Assembly (NCBI GenBank): GCA_963726005.1
Contig: CAVSAT010000002.1
Span: forward strand, 1 to 64,000
From: Bog-473 sp963726005
GTDB taxonomy: Bacteria; Actinomycetota; Acidimicrobiia; Acidimicrobiales; RAAP-2
Direction of reading: 5' to 3'
Length of the DNA: 64,000 bases
Below are positions 8,217 to 17,044 of the stretch, piece after piece. How positions within the stretch are numbered: position 1 is the first letter of the stretch; each line of letters opens with the position of its first letter. The notes beneath the pieces were generated by a model, which was given only the letters and a program-made list of their open reading frames with translations, did no database searches and had not been told where the DNA came from. The translations under genes and the position numbers were made by a program.

Positions 8217-8627
8217 GTGTGGCCTCGAGTCGATGGCCTTCGTGCGTTCTCTCTCGGTAGCCCCGGCCCGATGCGTGAACGCCTTACTGCGCTGGCCCTG
8301 AACGGCAACAAGGTGGCTACTGGCGACCTTCTGCGACGTGAGTACGTGGACCAGGGCGAGGATGTCGAGCACGTAGGCGAGGTCCAGGTGTTGCTTGGTC
8401 CGGATGGGCCTGTGGCGCTAGTAGAGATCACGCGAGTCGAGACGCATCGCTTCATCGACGTACCGTGGGAGTTCGCCTACGACGAGGGCGAGGGGTCCAC
8501 GTCCATCGAGGATTGGCGAGAGGGACACCGGAGCTTCTACGGACAAGAAGGGGTCATCGTTTCCGACGACACCCTGTTCGTATGTGTCTGGTTTCGGATC
8601 GTCGCAGACCCGAGGTGTCCGGCCTAA
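8217..8627 (+). CDS. ASCH domain protein
   Basis: A 136-residue protein. The segment NGNKVATGDLLRREY and the C-terminal EGEGSTSIEDWREGHRSFY followed by LFVCVWFRIV are the signature of the ASCH fold, a PUA-like beta barrel thought to bind RNA. Some members hydrolyse N4-acetylcytidine, so a role in RNA or nucleoside metabolism is possible. GTG at 8217 is used. It is divergent from the P-loop kinase gene. Confidence 0.85.
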   Translation: MWPRVDGLRAFSLGSPGPMRERLTALALNGNKVATGDLLRREYVDQGEDVEHVGEVQVLLGPDGPVALVEITRVETHRFIDVPWEFAYDEGEGSTSIEDWREGHRSFYGQEGVIVSDDTLFVCVWFRIVADPRCPA

Positions 8628-8647
8628 CCGGCGTACTGGGGCGCACC
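8628..8647 (+). repeat. Dispersed 18-bp motif, copy 3
   Basis: CCGGCGTACTGGGGCGCACC, immediately after the stop codon of the ASCH gene. Confidence 0.6.
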
Positions 8648-8749
8648 CTAAGAGTCAGCCCGCGGCTCCGCAAGCGCATCGTGTGGATGCACGTCCATCA
8701 TCCAAGAGCAGTGAGCCGACCTCGGCGATGGCTGTGAACTTGGGCTCAC

Positions 8750-9361
8750 TCATCTGCCGATGGCAAGGGCGAGAAGGGTATTGACGGCAGTCTCGAACGG
8801 ACGGGGACTCTGCTGTACCTGGGCGAGTAGAAGTCCCCCTTGGAGCGTGGCGAGCAGAGTAGTGGCGAGGTCGTCCGGGTCGATGTCCGACGGGAGCTTC
8901 CCGTCGGCATGAAGGGATCTCAGCCCATCGCCGATTGCGGCTGCCCACTGATCGAACCCTGCCGCGATGAGCGCTCGGGCCTCAGGGTCACTCTCGGCGA
9001 GTTGACCAACGAGCGAGCCAAGTTGGCAGCCCCCCTTTGCTTTGGTGCGCTTCGCTGCGGTGATCACCATGTTCCGCCAGGCTTCGACTCCGTTCGCGCT
9101 GCTGAGCGCGTGCCGCTGGCGATTGACGATGGTCTCGGCCTGGTAGTCGATGACCGCCTTCACGAGTTCGTTCTTGTCGGGAAAGTAGTGGTACATCTGA
9201 GAGCCGCTGACTTCCGCCGCCACCTTGACGTCCTCCAAGGTGGTGCACGCGACCCCGCGTTCATGGATCAGGGCGGCGGCCTCCTCCACTATTCGTGCCC
9301 GGGTGCGTGCTCCCTTTGGGGTGAGCTTCGGCCGGTCACTCGTCTCGTCGACCATCCACAA
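8750..9361 (-). CDS. TetR-family transcriptional repressor
   Basis: A 203-residue protein. The N-terminal helix-turn-helix is clear (ARTRARIVEEAAALIHERG, then VSGSQMYHYFPDKNELVKAV), and the ligand-binding half contains GGCQLGSLVGQLAE, as in the LmrA/YxaF-type subgroup. It is divergent from an SDR gene with 90 bp between them. An inverted repeat in that gap is the likely operator, so it probably represses the two downstream SDR genes and itself. Confidence 0.9.
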   Translation of the reverse strand: MWMVDETSDRPKLTPKGARTRARIVEEAAALIHERGVACTTLEDVKVAAEVSGSQMYHYFPDKNELVKAVIDYQAETIVNRQRHALSSANGVEAWRNMVITAAKRTKAKGGCQLGSLVGQLAESDPEARALIAAGFDQWAAAIGDGLRSLHADGKLPSDIDPDDLATTLLATLQGGLLLAQVQQSPRPFETAVNTLLALAIGR

Positions 9362-9380
9362 ATGTTAGCAGGATTTTGGG

Positions 9381-9408
9381 TTTGACAACCCAGTACCGAA
9401 CTGTCAGA
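9381..9408 (+). promoter_or_regulatory. Candidate promoter and TetR operator
   Basis: A consensus -35 TTGACA is at 9382-9387. The pentamers TGACA (9383-9387) and TGTCA (9402-9406) form an inverted repeat with 14 bp between, overlapping the -35. Repressor binding here would block the SDR promoter. The -10 is weak (CAGAGT at 9405-9410). Confidence 0.5.
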
Positions 9409-9451
9409 GTGAGTTGCACCACCCAGTTTCTGCGAGAGGATAAAGCGACGT

Positions 9452-10201
9452 ATGACTGATCTAAAAGGCAAGACTGCTCTGGTTACGGGCTCGACGAGCG
9501 GGATCGGCCAGGCGACGGCCATCGCCTTGGCCGCCCGTGGCGCTCACGTACTCGTAGTGGGACGCAACGAACAACGAGCAAAAGAGGTGGTCGCCGAGAT
9601 CGAAGGCAGCGGCGGCAGCGCGACGTTCCGGCTCACCACGTTGAGCGATCTGAAATCGGCCCAGGACCTGGTCGAGTGGGCCACTGAGGAAGGCGACGGT
9701 CACGTCGACATCCTCATCAACAACGCTGGCGTCGCCTTGCTCGGGCCAAGCATGGCAGCCACCGAGGCAGAGTTCGACGAAACCTTTGCACTGAACGTCA
9801 AGGTTCCGTTCTTCCTCGTCGCGTCACTCGCGCCAGCCATGGCCGAACGCGGATGGGGTTCGATCGTCAACGTCTCCACGATGGTCGCGAGCTTCGGACA
9901 GGCCGGTATGGCTCTGTATGGCGCCAGCCGAGCGGCTCTCGAACTGTTGACTAAGGCCTGGGCCGCCGAATACGGCCCGAGTGGTGTTCGGTTCAACGCC
10001 GTTGCCCCCGGCCCGACGCGCACCCGCATGATGGAAGCAGTCCCCGACGAGATGGTGAATCAGCTCGCAGGACTAGCACCAGCAGGTCGCGTAGCTCAGC
10101 CCGAGGAACTTGCTGCGGCGATCGTCTTCCTCGCAAGTGATGATGCCAGCTTCGTGCACGGCGTCACTCTTGCGGTCGACGGAGGCCGGGTCGCGACATA
10201 A
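9452..10201 (+). CDS. SDR-family oxidoreductase (FabG-like)
   Basis: A 249-residue classical short-chain dehydrogenase/reductase. The cofactor motif TGSTSGIG (12-19), NNAG and the conserved Ser in NVSTMVASFG are present, and the C-terminus has PGPTRT and VHGVTLAVDGG. The catalytic YxxxK reads YGASR, so the active-site lysine is replaced by arginine. GAGAGGA lies upstream of ATG 9452. It is under the putative control of the divergent TetR and is followed 123 bp later by a second SDR. The substrate is unknown. Confidence 0.9.
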   Translation: MTDLKGKTALVTGSTSGIGQATAIALAARGAHVLVVGRNEQRAKEVVAEIEGSGGSATFRLTTLSDLKSAQDLVEWATEEGDGHVDILINNAGVALLGPSMAATEAEFDETFALNVKVPFFLVASLAPAMAERGWGSIVNVSTMVASFGQAGMALYGASRAALELLTKAWAAEYGPSGVRFNAVAPGPTRTRMMEAVPDEMVNQLAGLAPAGRVAQPEELAAAIVFLASDDASFVHGVTLAVDGGRVAT

Positions 10202-10324
10202 CTCCAGATCCCACCTGCTCGTCGACCCGCAACGGGTCTATAGCAACCCGGGAGAACCGGTGGACGCAACCCGCCAAGAGCTGTCCTGCCTGACTAGGCC
10301 CGCAGAAAACGAGAGGAAGTACCA

Positions 10325-11284
10325 ATGAGCACACTCCCAGGAAAGACCGTGCTGATCACGGGCGCCAACGCCGGGATCGGCAAGGACGTGGCCCGGCAAC
10401 TGGCACAACGTCCCGAGATGGCGCGCATCTACCTGGCGTGCCGAAACCGAGATCGGGCGATTGCGGCAAAGGCCGATCTCGAAGCCGTGGCCGGCCGGCA
10501 CATCTTTGACATCATTCTCATGGACGTCGCCGATCTGGATTCGGTCCGCGCCGGCCTTGACGCCATCAACGGATCCGTCGACGCGCTGGTCATGAACGCT
10601 GGTGTCATTGGCCCGCAGACGTTGGAATTGACCACTGACGGGGTCACCACCGTGTTCGCGACGAACGTCCTCGGCCACGTCGTCCTCCTCGAAGGGCTCC
10701 TGAAAGAAGATCGGCTTGGCGAGGTTGCGGTCTTGTCAGGAAGTGAAGCAGTCAGGGGGGTCCCGAAGTTGCGGATGAAGGGGCCATCGTTCGTCTCACA
10801 CTCCGCCGACGAGCTCGCCACTGTCATCGACGGCAGCTATTTCGCCGGCAAAAAAGCTGACTTCAACCTAGCTTTCGGGCAGGCCAAGTACATTGGCGCC
10901 CTATGGATGGCCTACATGGCCCGCCAACACCCCGACCGCCGCTTCATCACCGTGAGCCCCGGCAACACCACCGGCACCCAAGCAGCCAGTGACCTCCCAT
11001 TGCCGATGCGTATAGGGGCCAAATACATCATGCCCACCCTGGGTCTCTCCCACAAACTTGACGTGGGCGCGAAGCGACTGGTCGAGGGCGTCACCGACCC
11101 GACCTTGTCGAGCGGCGAGTTCTACGCCAGCGCGGCCAACACGCTTAAAGGTCCCATGGTCAACCAAGCAGACTTCCTCCCCGACCTGGCCAACCCGTCG
11201 TTTCAGGACCACGCCAACGAGGCCATCCACTGCTTCATCACCGAACGTTGTTCTGAGCCTCGTCGATTGGAGTCCGATCGCTGA
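10325..11284 (+). CDS. SDR-family oxidoreductase (extended, WWOX/retinol-dehydrogenase-like)
   Basis: A 319-residue protein with TGANAGIG (13-20), the DVADLDSV segment, MNAGV instead of NNAG, and SPGNTTGTQ. The expected catalytic Tyr of YxxxK reads Phe (FGQAK), which would remove the general acid of the normal reaction. A strong ribosome site GAGAGGAA precedes ATG 10325. It probably forms an operon with the upstream SDR. Confidence 0.87.
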   Translation: MSTLPGKTVLITGANAGIGKDVARQLAQRPEMARIYLACRNRDRAIAAKADLEAVAGRHIFDIILMDVADLDSVRAGLDAINGSVDALVMNAGVIGPQTLELTTDGVTTVFATNVLGHVVLLEGLLKEDRLGEVAVLSGSEAVRGVPKLRMKGPSFVSHSADELATVIDGSYFAGKKADFNLAFGQAKYIGALWMAYMARQHPDRRFITVSPGNTTGTQAASDLPLPMRIGAKYIMPTLGLSHKLDVGAKRLVEGVTDPTLSSGEFYASAANTLKGPMVNQADFLPDLANPSFQDHANEAIHCFITERCSEPRRLESDR

Positions 11285-11762
11285 GCGGATCTCTCGCCTT
11301 CGTCATCCACAACGCTGGGCTCAGCGAGCCGAGCGTGCGTGAAGAGCCAGTTTCGTCGCTCGCATGGACTACCCGGACACTCGTCTTCCGGCAATCTCGG
11401 AGACCAGGATGGGTATCCCCATGGTGCCTGCTTCGTTAGGGGCTAGGCCGCTGCGACTTCGAGCGCAAACGGCAGCACCAAACGTCGGTCCCCCTCGGTA
11501 CTCGGCGTCTCAGCCATCACGTCCGGAACCGAGCCGACGATGAGCCAGGGGAGTGGCCTGTTGCGCTCAGGCTCATGTCCCCGTAGACGGCCGCATAACC
11601 GGCGATAGGGGACACCCTTCGCATCCACTCGGTACGACACTTCCAGGATGGCCGTCGCTCTTGCCAACAACCGGCGTTCCGAGGTCCGTCCGCCGGCAAT
11701 GGTTTTCCCCGACCCGCCCCGCCAAAATCCGTTGACGGATTGCTGTCGTCGCGACATCTGAG
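11285..11762. other. Intergenic region holding repeat copy 1
   Basis: No confident gene is seen. The stretch contains the first copy of the dispersed coding-tail repeat (11432-11617). A minus-strand open frame runs through the repeat but its upstream part has no recognisable similarity. Confidence 0.55.
11432..11617 (-). repeat. Dispersed coding-tail repeat, copy 1
   Basis: On the minus strand the unit encodes GHEPERNRPLPWLIVGSVPD, then VMAETPSTEGDRRL and VLPFALEVAAA, followed by TAG. Its far end carries the CCGGCG...GGGG motif (11599-11617). The first 60 bp are identical to copy 2 at 18.4 kb. Confidence 0.75.
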
Positions 11763-12485
11763 TCAGTAGCCGTCGAGCAGTTGACGTATCCAGTCGCTCA
11801 CTGCGGCGGCTCTAACGGTCTTGCCTTTGGTGTCGAGATCGTTGGGGCTGGCGCCGTGTTCTAGCAGGAACACGATGATCCGATATTGGTCCTCCTTGGC
11901 CGCGTCCGACCCAGAGTGGCTCTTGCCCGTATTCTGGACAGCCAGGTGAAGCGGGGTCGAGCCGCTCTTGTTCATCTGTAGCGGGTTGGCACCCTTGTCG
12001 ATAAGTGCGCTGACTCCACCCGAGCATCGGTCCCTTACGGCTCGATGCAGCGGAGCAACACCGCTCTTGTCGAGTGCGTTGGGGTCCGCGCCAGCATCGA
12101 TGAGAAAAGAGATCAGTTCGCGCTGCGCATTCGAATCCGCTCCCGGACCTCCATCTGCAGCGTAGTGGAGCGGTTCGGCTCCTCTTCGGTTGTGCGCGCG
12201 AACAGCGGCACCTTGTACGACCAGTGATTCGGCTATTGCCCGCTCATGGGCGGCGGCGGCGACATGCAGTGCCGTGTCGCCTGCGTAGACGTAATGACGA
12301 ATGGGGATGAGGAAGTAGGGTCGTGGATCTTGGCGACTCGCACCGACCCGAAGCGGAAGCGTGACCAGACCGGGCGTTTGATCGAGCATTCGCGTGACCG
12401 CGCCGTGGTCACGCGAGGCGATCGCGGCGAAGAGCGCACGCAGGGAATCGTCCAAATCATCGGGTCCCCGACCTGCCTTCATCAC
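11763..12485 (-). CDS. Ankyrin-repeat protein
   Basis: A 240-residue protein made mostly of ankyrin repeats: GDTALHVAAAAHERAIAESL, GAEPLHYAADGG, GVAPLHRAVRDR and GSTPLHLAVQN, each followed by a GA(D/S/N)PN-type turn (GADPNALD, GANPLQMN, GASPNDLD). Ankyrin repeats mediate protein-protein contacts. There is no signal peptide or catalytic domain, so the partner and role are unknown. A second ankyrin gene lies 1 kb away on the other strand. Confidence 0.88.
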   Translation of the reverse strand: MMKAGRGPDDLDDSLRALFAAIASRDHGAVTRMLDQTPGLVTLPLRVGASRQDPRPYFLIPIRHYVYAGDTALHVAAAAHERAIAESLVVQGAAVRAHNRRGAEPLHYAADGGPGADSNAQRELISFLIDAGADPNALDKSGVAPLHRAVRDRCSGGVSALIDKGANPLQMNKSGSTPLHLAVQNTGKSHSGSDAAKEDQYRIIVFLLEHGASPNDLDTKGKTVRAAAVSDWIRQLLDGY

Positions 12486-12653
12486 GGCTACAGATTGTCA
12501 AATCTGCGACCGGGGCGCTCTGAACGGGGCTTGCACTTTGTCGAGCATCGTGAGGCGAACGCGTGCAGCGCACGGCTCAGGGATGCCGGATACCGAACGG
12601 CTCGCAGTCATGTCCGTGACCCCAATGTGCCTGCTTGTCCCGGTCCCACCGTC

Positions 12654-12696
12654 CCGGCGAACGGGGGCACCCCTACCCCGGCGTACGGGGGCCCCC
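12654..12696 (+). repeat. Dispersed 18-bp motif, two adjacent copies (4 and 5)
   Basis: CCGGCGAACGGGGGCACCCC at 12654 and CCGGCGTACGGGGGCCCCC at 12678 lie 24 bp apart in direct orientation in the gap between two minus-strand genes. Confidence 0.65.
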
Positions 12697-12733
12697 GATC
12701 CCCGCTCCGTGGTGTTCAACTACGTGAGCGTCG

Positions 12734-13256
12734 TTAGCCACTCTGTGGGGTTACCGAACAGTGCTTGCCGAGTCCGAACCACAGTGTGTTCTCGCGAGCC
12801 CGCGAGGAAAACGTCAGTGGTACGCACGCGCGAGAGGCTCGGAGGTAGAAGCCGCCGGCATAGGCATTCCATGCACCTGCTGACGTGCTGAGTCCACAGC
12901 CGCTGAACCGGAGTGTACTAACGATTGGAAGACCGCCCCAGGTGATCGCAGCGCGCGATCGCCATCCCGGCGGTACGCGCACGGTCACCGTGATGCTGCC
13001 CCTTTGCACTGCGACACCCGCTTTGCGCCAGTACTTCCATTCTCGATGGCCACTGACGGGTAACACCTGCGGGTTGTAATCCGGAGGGACCGAGATTCTT
13101 CCAAGTACGAGACGGTAGCCGGAAATAGCGGGGTGCTGGGTCACGCCGATGGAGTCCGTGCATGGCACAACCGGGATCGTCGGGCGAGTGGCCCCGGCAG
13201 GGTCCGACCCACAGCAGGTGACGAAGGCGGCCAGCAGAATGAGACCCCGAAATCAC
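12734..13256 (-). CDS. Secreted or lipid-anchored hypothetical protein, frameshifted near its start
   Basis: The body (from about 13168) reads VVPCTDSIGV, VVLGRISVPP-like RLVLGRISVPPDYNP, EWKYWRKAGVAVQRGS, PPGWRSRAAITWGG, WNAYAGGFYLRA and ACVPLTF. This pattern is familiar from small secreted actinobacterial proteins of unknown function. Upstream, LILLAAFVTCCGSDPAG gives a hydrophobic segment with a Cys, but it is preceded in frame by a stop, and the start GTG at 13256 (VISG) is in another frame. One base change near 13,245 would join them into a protein of about 173 residues with a signal peptide. Confidence 0.65.
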
Positions 13257-13373
13257 ATACAGACCGTGCAGAGCACATTGACACGGCCCCCTGATCCAGC
13301 CGGAATGATGGTCGCCAAAGAAGGAGAACACCTCCGTCACCATGTGGACGTTACAACCAGCCATGCCACGAGA

Positions 13374-13392
13374 CCGGCGTACTGGGATGCCC
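13374..13392 (+). repeat. Dispersed 18-bp motif, copy 6
   Basis: CCGGCGTACTGGGATGCCC, a diverged copy between two genes. Confidence 0.5.
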
Positions 13393-13550
13393 AAGACTGC
13401 CGGCTAGCTCCGCCAGTCAGGCGAGGAACGTGGTCTCATTTGCAGAATGAACTCAAGCCGAAGCGAACGCCTGCGCACGCGAGGCATCCGGCTCGAGTGG
13501 GCCACCTCCCAACAGGTTCGGCCTACGCTGAGCGAATGTGCGCCGAATAG

Positions 13551-14348
13551 ATGTCGGAGACGGCCATGCCCGAGGAAGGTACAGCAGAAACCGATCACGG
13601 CGGAGCAACGCTGCGGCTGCCGAATGATGCGTCACTCGGCCGCGCGCTGGTGGAGGCCATCCACGCCGGTGAGGTCGAGCGTGTAAGAGAGCTGGTCACG
13701 GAGAACCGAGATCTCGCCTCAGCTCGCCTGGTTGATCACAAAGGCGGCTCTGGTACCTCTCTGCACGCCGCGACGGATTGGCCCGGATACTTTCCCAACG
13801 GACCACAGATCGTCTCGGTCCTCATCGATGCAGGCGCGGATCCAAACATTCCCGTGGAGGGGAGCTGGCACGCCGAGACGCCGCTGCATTGGGCAGCCAG
13901 TAGCGACGATGCCGAGGTGGCCCGAGCCCTGATCGATGGTGGCGCCGATATCGAGGCGATGGGGGCGTCACTCGGAGGCGGGACACCCCTCGATGACGCC
14001 GTTGGCTACGGGTGCTGGCAGGTGGCCCGTCTCTTGGTCGAGCGGGGAGCGGCGGTCGACCTTGGGCAAGCGGCAGCCCTGGGTCTGATGAGACGAGTCG
14101 AGGAACTACTTGCAGCCGATTCACCGACCCCACAGGAACTCACTGACGCGTTCTGGGGGGCATGCCATGGTGGCCAGCGACGGATGGCGGAGTTCCTGGC
14201 GGATCTCGGTGCAGATGTAAATGGCACCCCGTCGTGGGGGGACAGCATGCCCTTGGACGCCGCTGACTCCCTAGATACGGGTCGAGAGGCGCTCGTGACC
14301 TGGCTCCGGGAACATGGCGCTACGAAGGCGTCCGACTCAGCGACGTAA
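13551..14348 (+). CDS. Ankyrin-repeat protein
   Basis: A 265-residue protein with ankyrin repeats: GTSLHAATDWPGYFPNG, VSVLIDAGADPNIP, ETPLHWAASSDDAEVARALI, GADIEAMG, GTPLDDAVGYG and a C-terminal FLADLGADVNGTPSWGD. It differs from the 11.8-kb ankyrin protein in sequence and orientation, so the two are not a recent duplication. No signal peptide is seen. The likely role is protein binding; partners are unknown. Confidence 0.88.
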   Translation: MSETAMPEEGTAETDHGGATLRLPNDASLGRALVEAIHAGEVERVRELVTENRDLASARLVDHKGGSGTSLHAATDWPGYFPNGPQIVSVLIDAGADPNIPVEGSWHAETPLHWAASSDDAEVARALIDGGADIEAMGASLGGGTPLDDAVGYGCWQVARLLVERGAAVDLGQAAALGLMRRVEELLAADSPTPQELTDAFWGACHGGQRRMAEFLADLGADVNGTPSWGDSMPLDAADSLDTGREALVTWLREHGATKASDSAT

Positions 14349-14427
14349 CCCAATCGGGATCGGGGACCATGGCCCGCTCACATCCGTCACTGGGGCATGG
14401 CAGAGGTGCCGGACGGTGGCACCCCGT

Positions 14428-14447
14428 CCTGGCGAAGTGGGGCACCC
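14428..14447 (+). repeat. Dispersed 18-bp motif, copy 7
   Basis: CCTGGCGAAGTGGGGCACCC. A related GGTGGCACCCC lies 10 bp upstream. Confidence 0.55.
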
Positions 14448-14517
14448 AAGACACTCACAGCCAAGCTCGGGACCTTTGGCCCTAACTTGCGGTCGATGGG
14501 TTCACAACGATGGATGT

Positions 14518-14781
14518 GTGGCTCTGCTTGCTGCAGGCATTTCCAAGACTGTTCTGAGAGCCATAGCGGAAGCGGCTCCAGAGGCCGGTCCTGGGGTGGT
14601 CACAGGTGTCACCATTCGCCATGGCTGGGGAGACGTTGTCTTCGTGGAGGTTGCCGTCGGCCGAGAGCGGCACACCGGCCTCCCCTTCGACCGTGAAGAA
14701 GTAAGCACCCTTCGCTCCCGTGTTCAAGACGCACTTGGTCCCGAGCGTCACAATGTGTGGGTCATCGAGTCCTTGTTATGA
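14518..14781 (+). CDS. Hypothetical small protein
   Basis: An 87-residue frame from GTG 14518 containing KTVLRAIAEAAPEAGPGVV, IRHGWGDVVFVEVAVG and ALGPERHNVWVIESLL. The regular alternation of hydrophobic residues suggests a small alpha/beta fold. I do not recognise it with certainty. The start is uncertain because the frame is open further upstream. Confidence 0.4.
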   Translation: MALLAAGISKTVLRAIAEAAPEAGPGVVTGVTIRHGWGDVVFVEVAVGRERHTGLPFDREEVSTLRSRVQDALGPERHNVWVIESLL

Positions 14782-14840
14782 GTCGTCGCCGTTCCGGAGA
14801 GGGCGGCTGACCCCGGAGAGTGATGGAGCCCAGCCTCATA

Positions 14841-14858
14841 CCGGCGTACGGTGGCAGG
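14841..14858 (+). repeat. Dispersed 18-bp motif, copy 8
   Basis: CCGGCGTACGGTGGCAGG, located just past the C-terminal end of the TfoX-like gene. Confidence 0.5.
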
Positions 14859-14866
14859 TCGGTCTT

Positions 14867-15196
14867 CTACTTCGGAGGTAGCGATCCAGCGAAGGTCAAT
14901 CCGCGCTCAAGCCAGTCCTCGAGGTCCTCATCCTCTGAAATGCCATCTTCCGATACGAAAACCATGCCCCGCATGGACCGGCCTGTGAAGTCCATTTCTC
15001 GTGCATGGGGCAGAGCCAGCGCCTCAGGGTAGGCATCGGGGCCGACGCGAACCATCAGTTCGCTTCGAACGACCCCAAAGCTCATGTTGCCGTCCAGCAA
15101 GAAGCAGAGCCCGCCGAACATCTTGCGCTCCGACAATCCTTCCTTTGAGCCCGTGAGATCTCGCACTCGCTCCGCCAATCCCTGATCAAAGGCCAT
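14867..15196 (-). CDS. TfoX N-terminal domain protein
   Basis: A 109-residue protein matching the stand-alone TfoX_N family: AERVRDLTG, SERKMFGGLCFLLDGNMSFG, LMVRVGPDAY and MRGMVFV. Despite the name, these single-domain proteins have no proven role in competence. ATG 15196 (MAFDQGLAERV) fits the family start better than the upstream alternative at 15226. Confidence 0.85.
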   Translation of the reverse strand: MAFDQGLAERVRDLTGSKEGLSERKMFGGLCFLLDGNMSFGVVRSELMVRVGPDAYPEALALPHAREMDFTGRSMRGMVFVSEDGISEDEDLEDWLERGLTFAGSLPPK

Positions 15197-15369
15197 GTAC
15201 AAAGCTAAACCACGGGGTGGACGCATGCCGAGGTCCGGCCTCTGCCAGCGGTGGCTCCCTGTTATGCCGATCAGTCCCGCCTATTGGAATCGGGATGCAT
15301 CTTTGGGTCCTATGTGCGAACCTGGCAGTCAACCCAATACGCCGAGACATCCAATCAAGGAGAACTGAC

Positions 15370-15681
15370 GTGGCGAAGTTCGTGCTGATGTTCCATGGTG
15401 GCGAGACGCCCGAACAACCTTCCCCCGAGATCATGGACCGCTGGATGGCGTGGTTCGGAACGTTGGGCGATGCCGTGATCGACATGGGTTCGCCCTTCAT
15501 TGACTCTGCCACCATCGCCTCGGATGGAACTCCCAGCCCTGGGGCCGGGCCGGATCCGGCGACCGGCTATACGGTCATTGAGGCGGCCAATCTTCATGAT
15601 GCTGTCGAACTGGCCAAGGGATGTCCGGGGCTGGGTGGCGGTGGCTCAGTCAAGTTGTACGAGGCCGCGCAGATGGGCTGA
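15370..15681 (+). CDS. YCII-related domain protein
   Basis: A 103-residue protein (MAKFVLMFHGGETPE, GDAVIDMGSPF, DPATGYTVIEAANLHDAVEL, GSVKLYEA) with the ferredoxin-like YCII/DGPF fold. GTG 15370 is preceded by AAGGAG at 15357-15362. Relatives are often linked to ECF sigma factors, but none is seen here. The function is unknown. Confidence 0.85.
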   Translation: MAKFVLMFHGGETPEQPSPEIMDRWMAWFGTLGDAVIDMGSPFIDSATIASDGTPSPGAGPDPATGYTVIEAANLHDAVELAKGCPGLGGGGSVKLYEAAQMG

Positions 15682-15707
15682 GGTGGCCAAGCTGCGGAGA
15701 GCGGGGC

Positions 15708-16094
15708 ATGGGACACCGAGAACTGAATCGAGTACGTCGGATCGCACTCTCGTTTCCCGAGGTGAACGAACGGCTGAGCCACGGAGAGCCGTGCTTCTTC
15801 GTGCGAAACCAGCGGCCCTTGTGCTATTTCCACGACGATCACAACGGCGACGGTCGGATCTCGTTGTGGTGCCCTGCCCCTCTTGATTTACGGGAGGAAC
15901 TTGTAACGACAGAGCCGGAACGGTTCTTCAAACCCCCGACCTCGGCGCGAGGAGTGTTCTCGGACTGGCTCGGAGTATTCCTCGACCTTCCTGGCGGCGA
16001 CACAAAACGCTGGAGCGAGGTCAGGACAATCTTGGAGGACGCGTTCCGTATCGTCGCCCCTAAAAACCTCGCCGCTCAGCTCGATCGCAAGTAG
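15708..16094 (+). CDS. MmcQ/YjbR family protein
   Basis: A 128-residue protein with RRIALSFPEVNERLSHGEPC, FFVRNQRPLCYF, LWCPAP, FFKPPTSARGVFSDWLGVFL and a C-terminal helix RILEDAFRIVAPKNL-type segment. This is the YjbR fold, which resembles a double-wing DNA-binding domain. It follows the YCII gene by 26 bp and probably shares its transcript. Confidence 0.88.
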   Translation: MGHRELNRVRRIALSFPEVNERLSHGEPCFFVRNQRPLCYFHDDHNGDGRISLWCPAPLDLREELVTTEPERFFKPPTSARGVFSDWLGVFLDLPGGDTKRWSEVRTILEDAFRIVAPKNLAAQLDRK

Positions 16095-16560
16095 CCCCAA
16101 GGTGCCGAAGGGTGGCGGGCCCCATGATGAACCTGTGTGGAGGCCCCTACATGGCGGGACCCAACGTGCGGCGTTGCACTACCCCTACCGCAACGGCTTA
16201 GCGTCAGGTTGGGTTGGGAACACGCGTCCTTCTTTACCCCCCACGCGTGATCACTGGCCCCCGGGGTTTCGTTCATCCGATACGCCCCGACGAAGTTACC
16301 CCCAAGGACACCCGGGCGGTCGGGGGGTCCCGGGGGTTTCTTCGTGTTTGGACGAAAAGTGCGGCCATGGCCCGGGTCGGCCTAGAAGGCCTTGGCGTCC
16401 GACGAGGTCACGGCTAGTTCCCGCGACTCAACCCCGGAAGCGGAGTACGGGGTCGAGTCGGCGTCACCTCACCCCCGAGGTCGGCCGTTGGCGATCGGCC
16501 ATCGGTGACAACCACATTCTGATCCAGGGCTGCGGGGTCGACAAGCGCGGCACCCGGATT
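16095..16560. other. Intergenic region without a supported gene
   Basis: A 466-bp stretch with G/C runs (for example GGTCGGGGGGTCCCGGGGG near 16,320) and no frame with recognisable protein features on either strand. Confidence 0.5.
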
Positions 16561-16944
16561 CTACCGAGCGTTTGTTCGGCGGGCCGACGACCTGTGCCAT
16601 CCAACCGGCGAACGGGGGTACCCCTTGTCGGGCCAACCTTCTTGGCGGATAACGAGAAACGGCCCGCCTTCGAGCCGGGCCGTCAATTCCGAGGCCCGCG
16701 CAGTTCCCTGGACATAGACGATGGTCGGCAGTTCCGCCGGTTCCGCTGGTCCTTCCAACTCAGCATTCCTCTGCACGATGACCGTTTCGCCTTCTCGGTC
16801 CGTCGAACCCATCCAGTAAGCGCCACCCCGGTAACTGCTATCCCGCAGAGTGAAGGCGGCTCCAAGAACCCGTTCAACCTCTGATTTGGCTTGGTCAACC
16901 GCTGCCGAAGAACCAATGACGAGTGTCACAAGTTGCTTCGCCAT
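16561..16944 (-). CDS. Hypothetical protein with motif-derived C-terminus
   Basis: A 127-residue frame starting MAKQLVTLVIGSSAAVDQAK and continuing ERVLGAAFTLRDSSYRGGAY, EGETVIVQRNAELE and GPFLVIRQEGWPD. It is a compact alpha/beta pattern that I do not recognise. The last 25 residues are translated from the dispersed 18-bp motif (16605-16624) and its flank, so the native C-terminus may be lost. Confidence 0.5.
   Translation of the reverse strand: MAKQLVTLVIGSSAAVDQAKSEVERVLGAAFTLRDSSYRGGAYWMGSTDREGETVIVQRNAELEGPAEPAELPTIVYVQGTARASELTARLEGGPFLVIRQEGWPDKGYPRSPVGWHRSSARRTNAR
16605..16624 (+). repeat. Dispersed 18-bp motif, copy 9
   Basis: CCGGCGAACGGGGGTACCCC, overlapping the 3' end of the hypothetical gene. 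Confidence 0.6.
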
Positions 16945-17044
16945 GAGCGCACTGTACGCCGTCGGTCTGCCAAGACAGTCCGTCGGATGGGGTGCCCTAC
17001 TCGTGCCTGCTTGAGACTGGTGGAAGATGCTGCGTCCGATTCGT

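Noticed and set aside
12654..12696. CRISPR array made of the CCGGCG motif
   Set aside because: The copies are not evenly spaced, most lie kilobases apart, and there are no cas genes.
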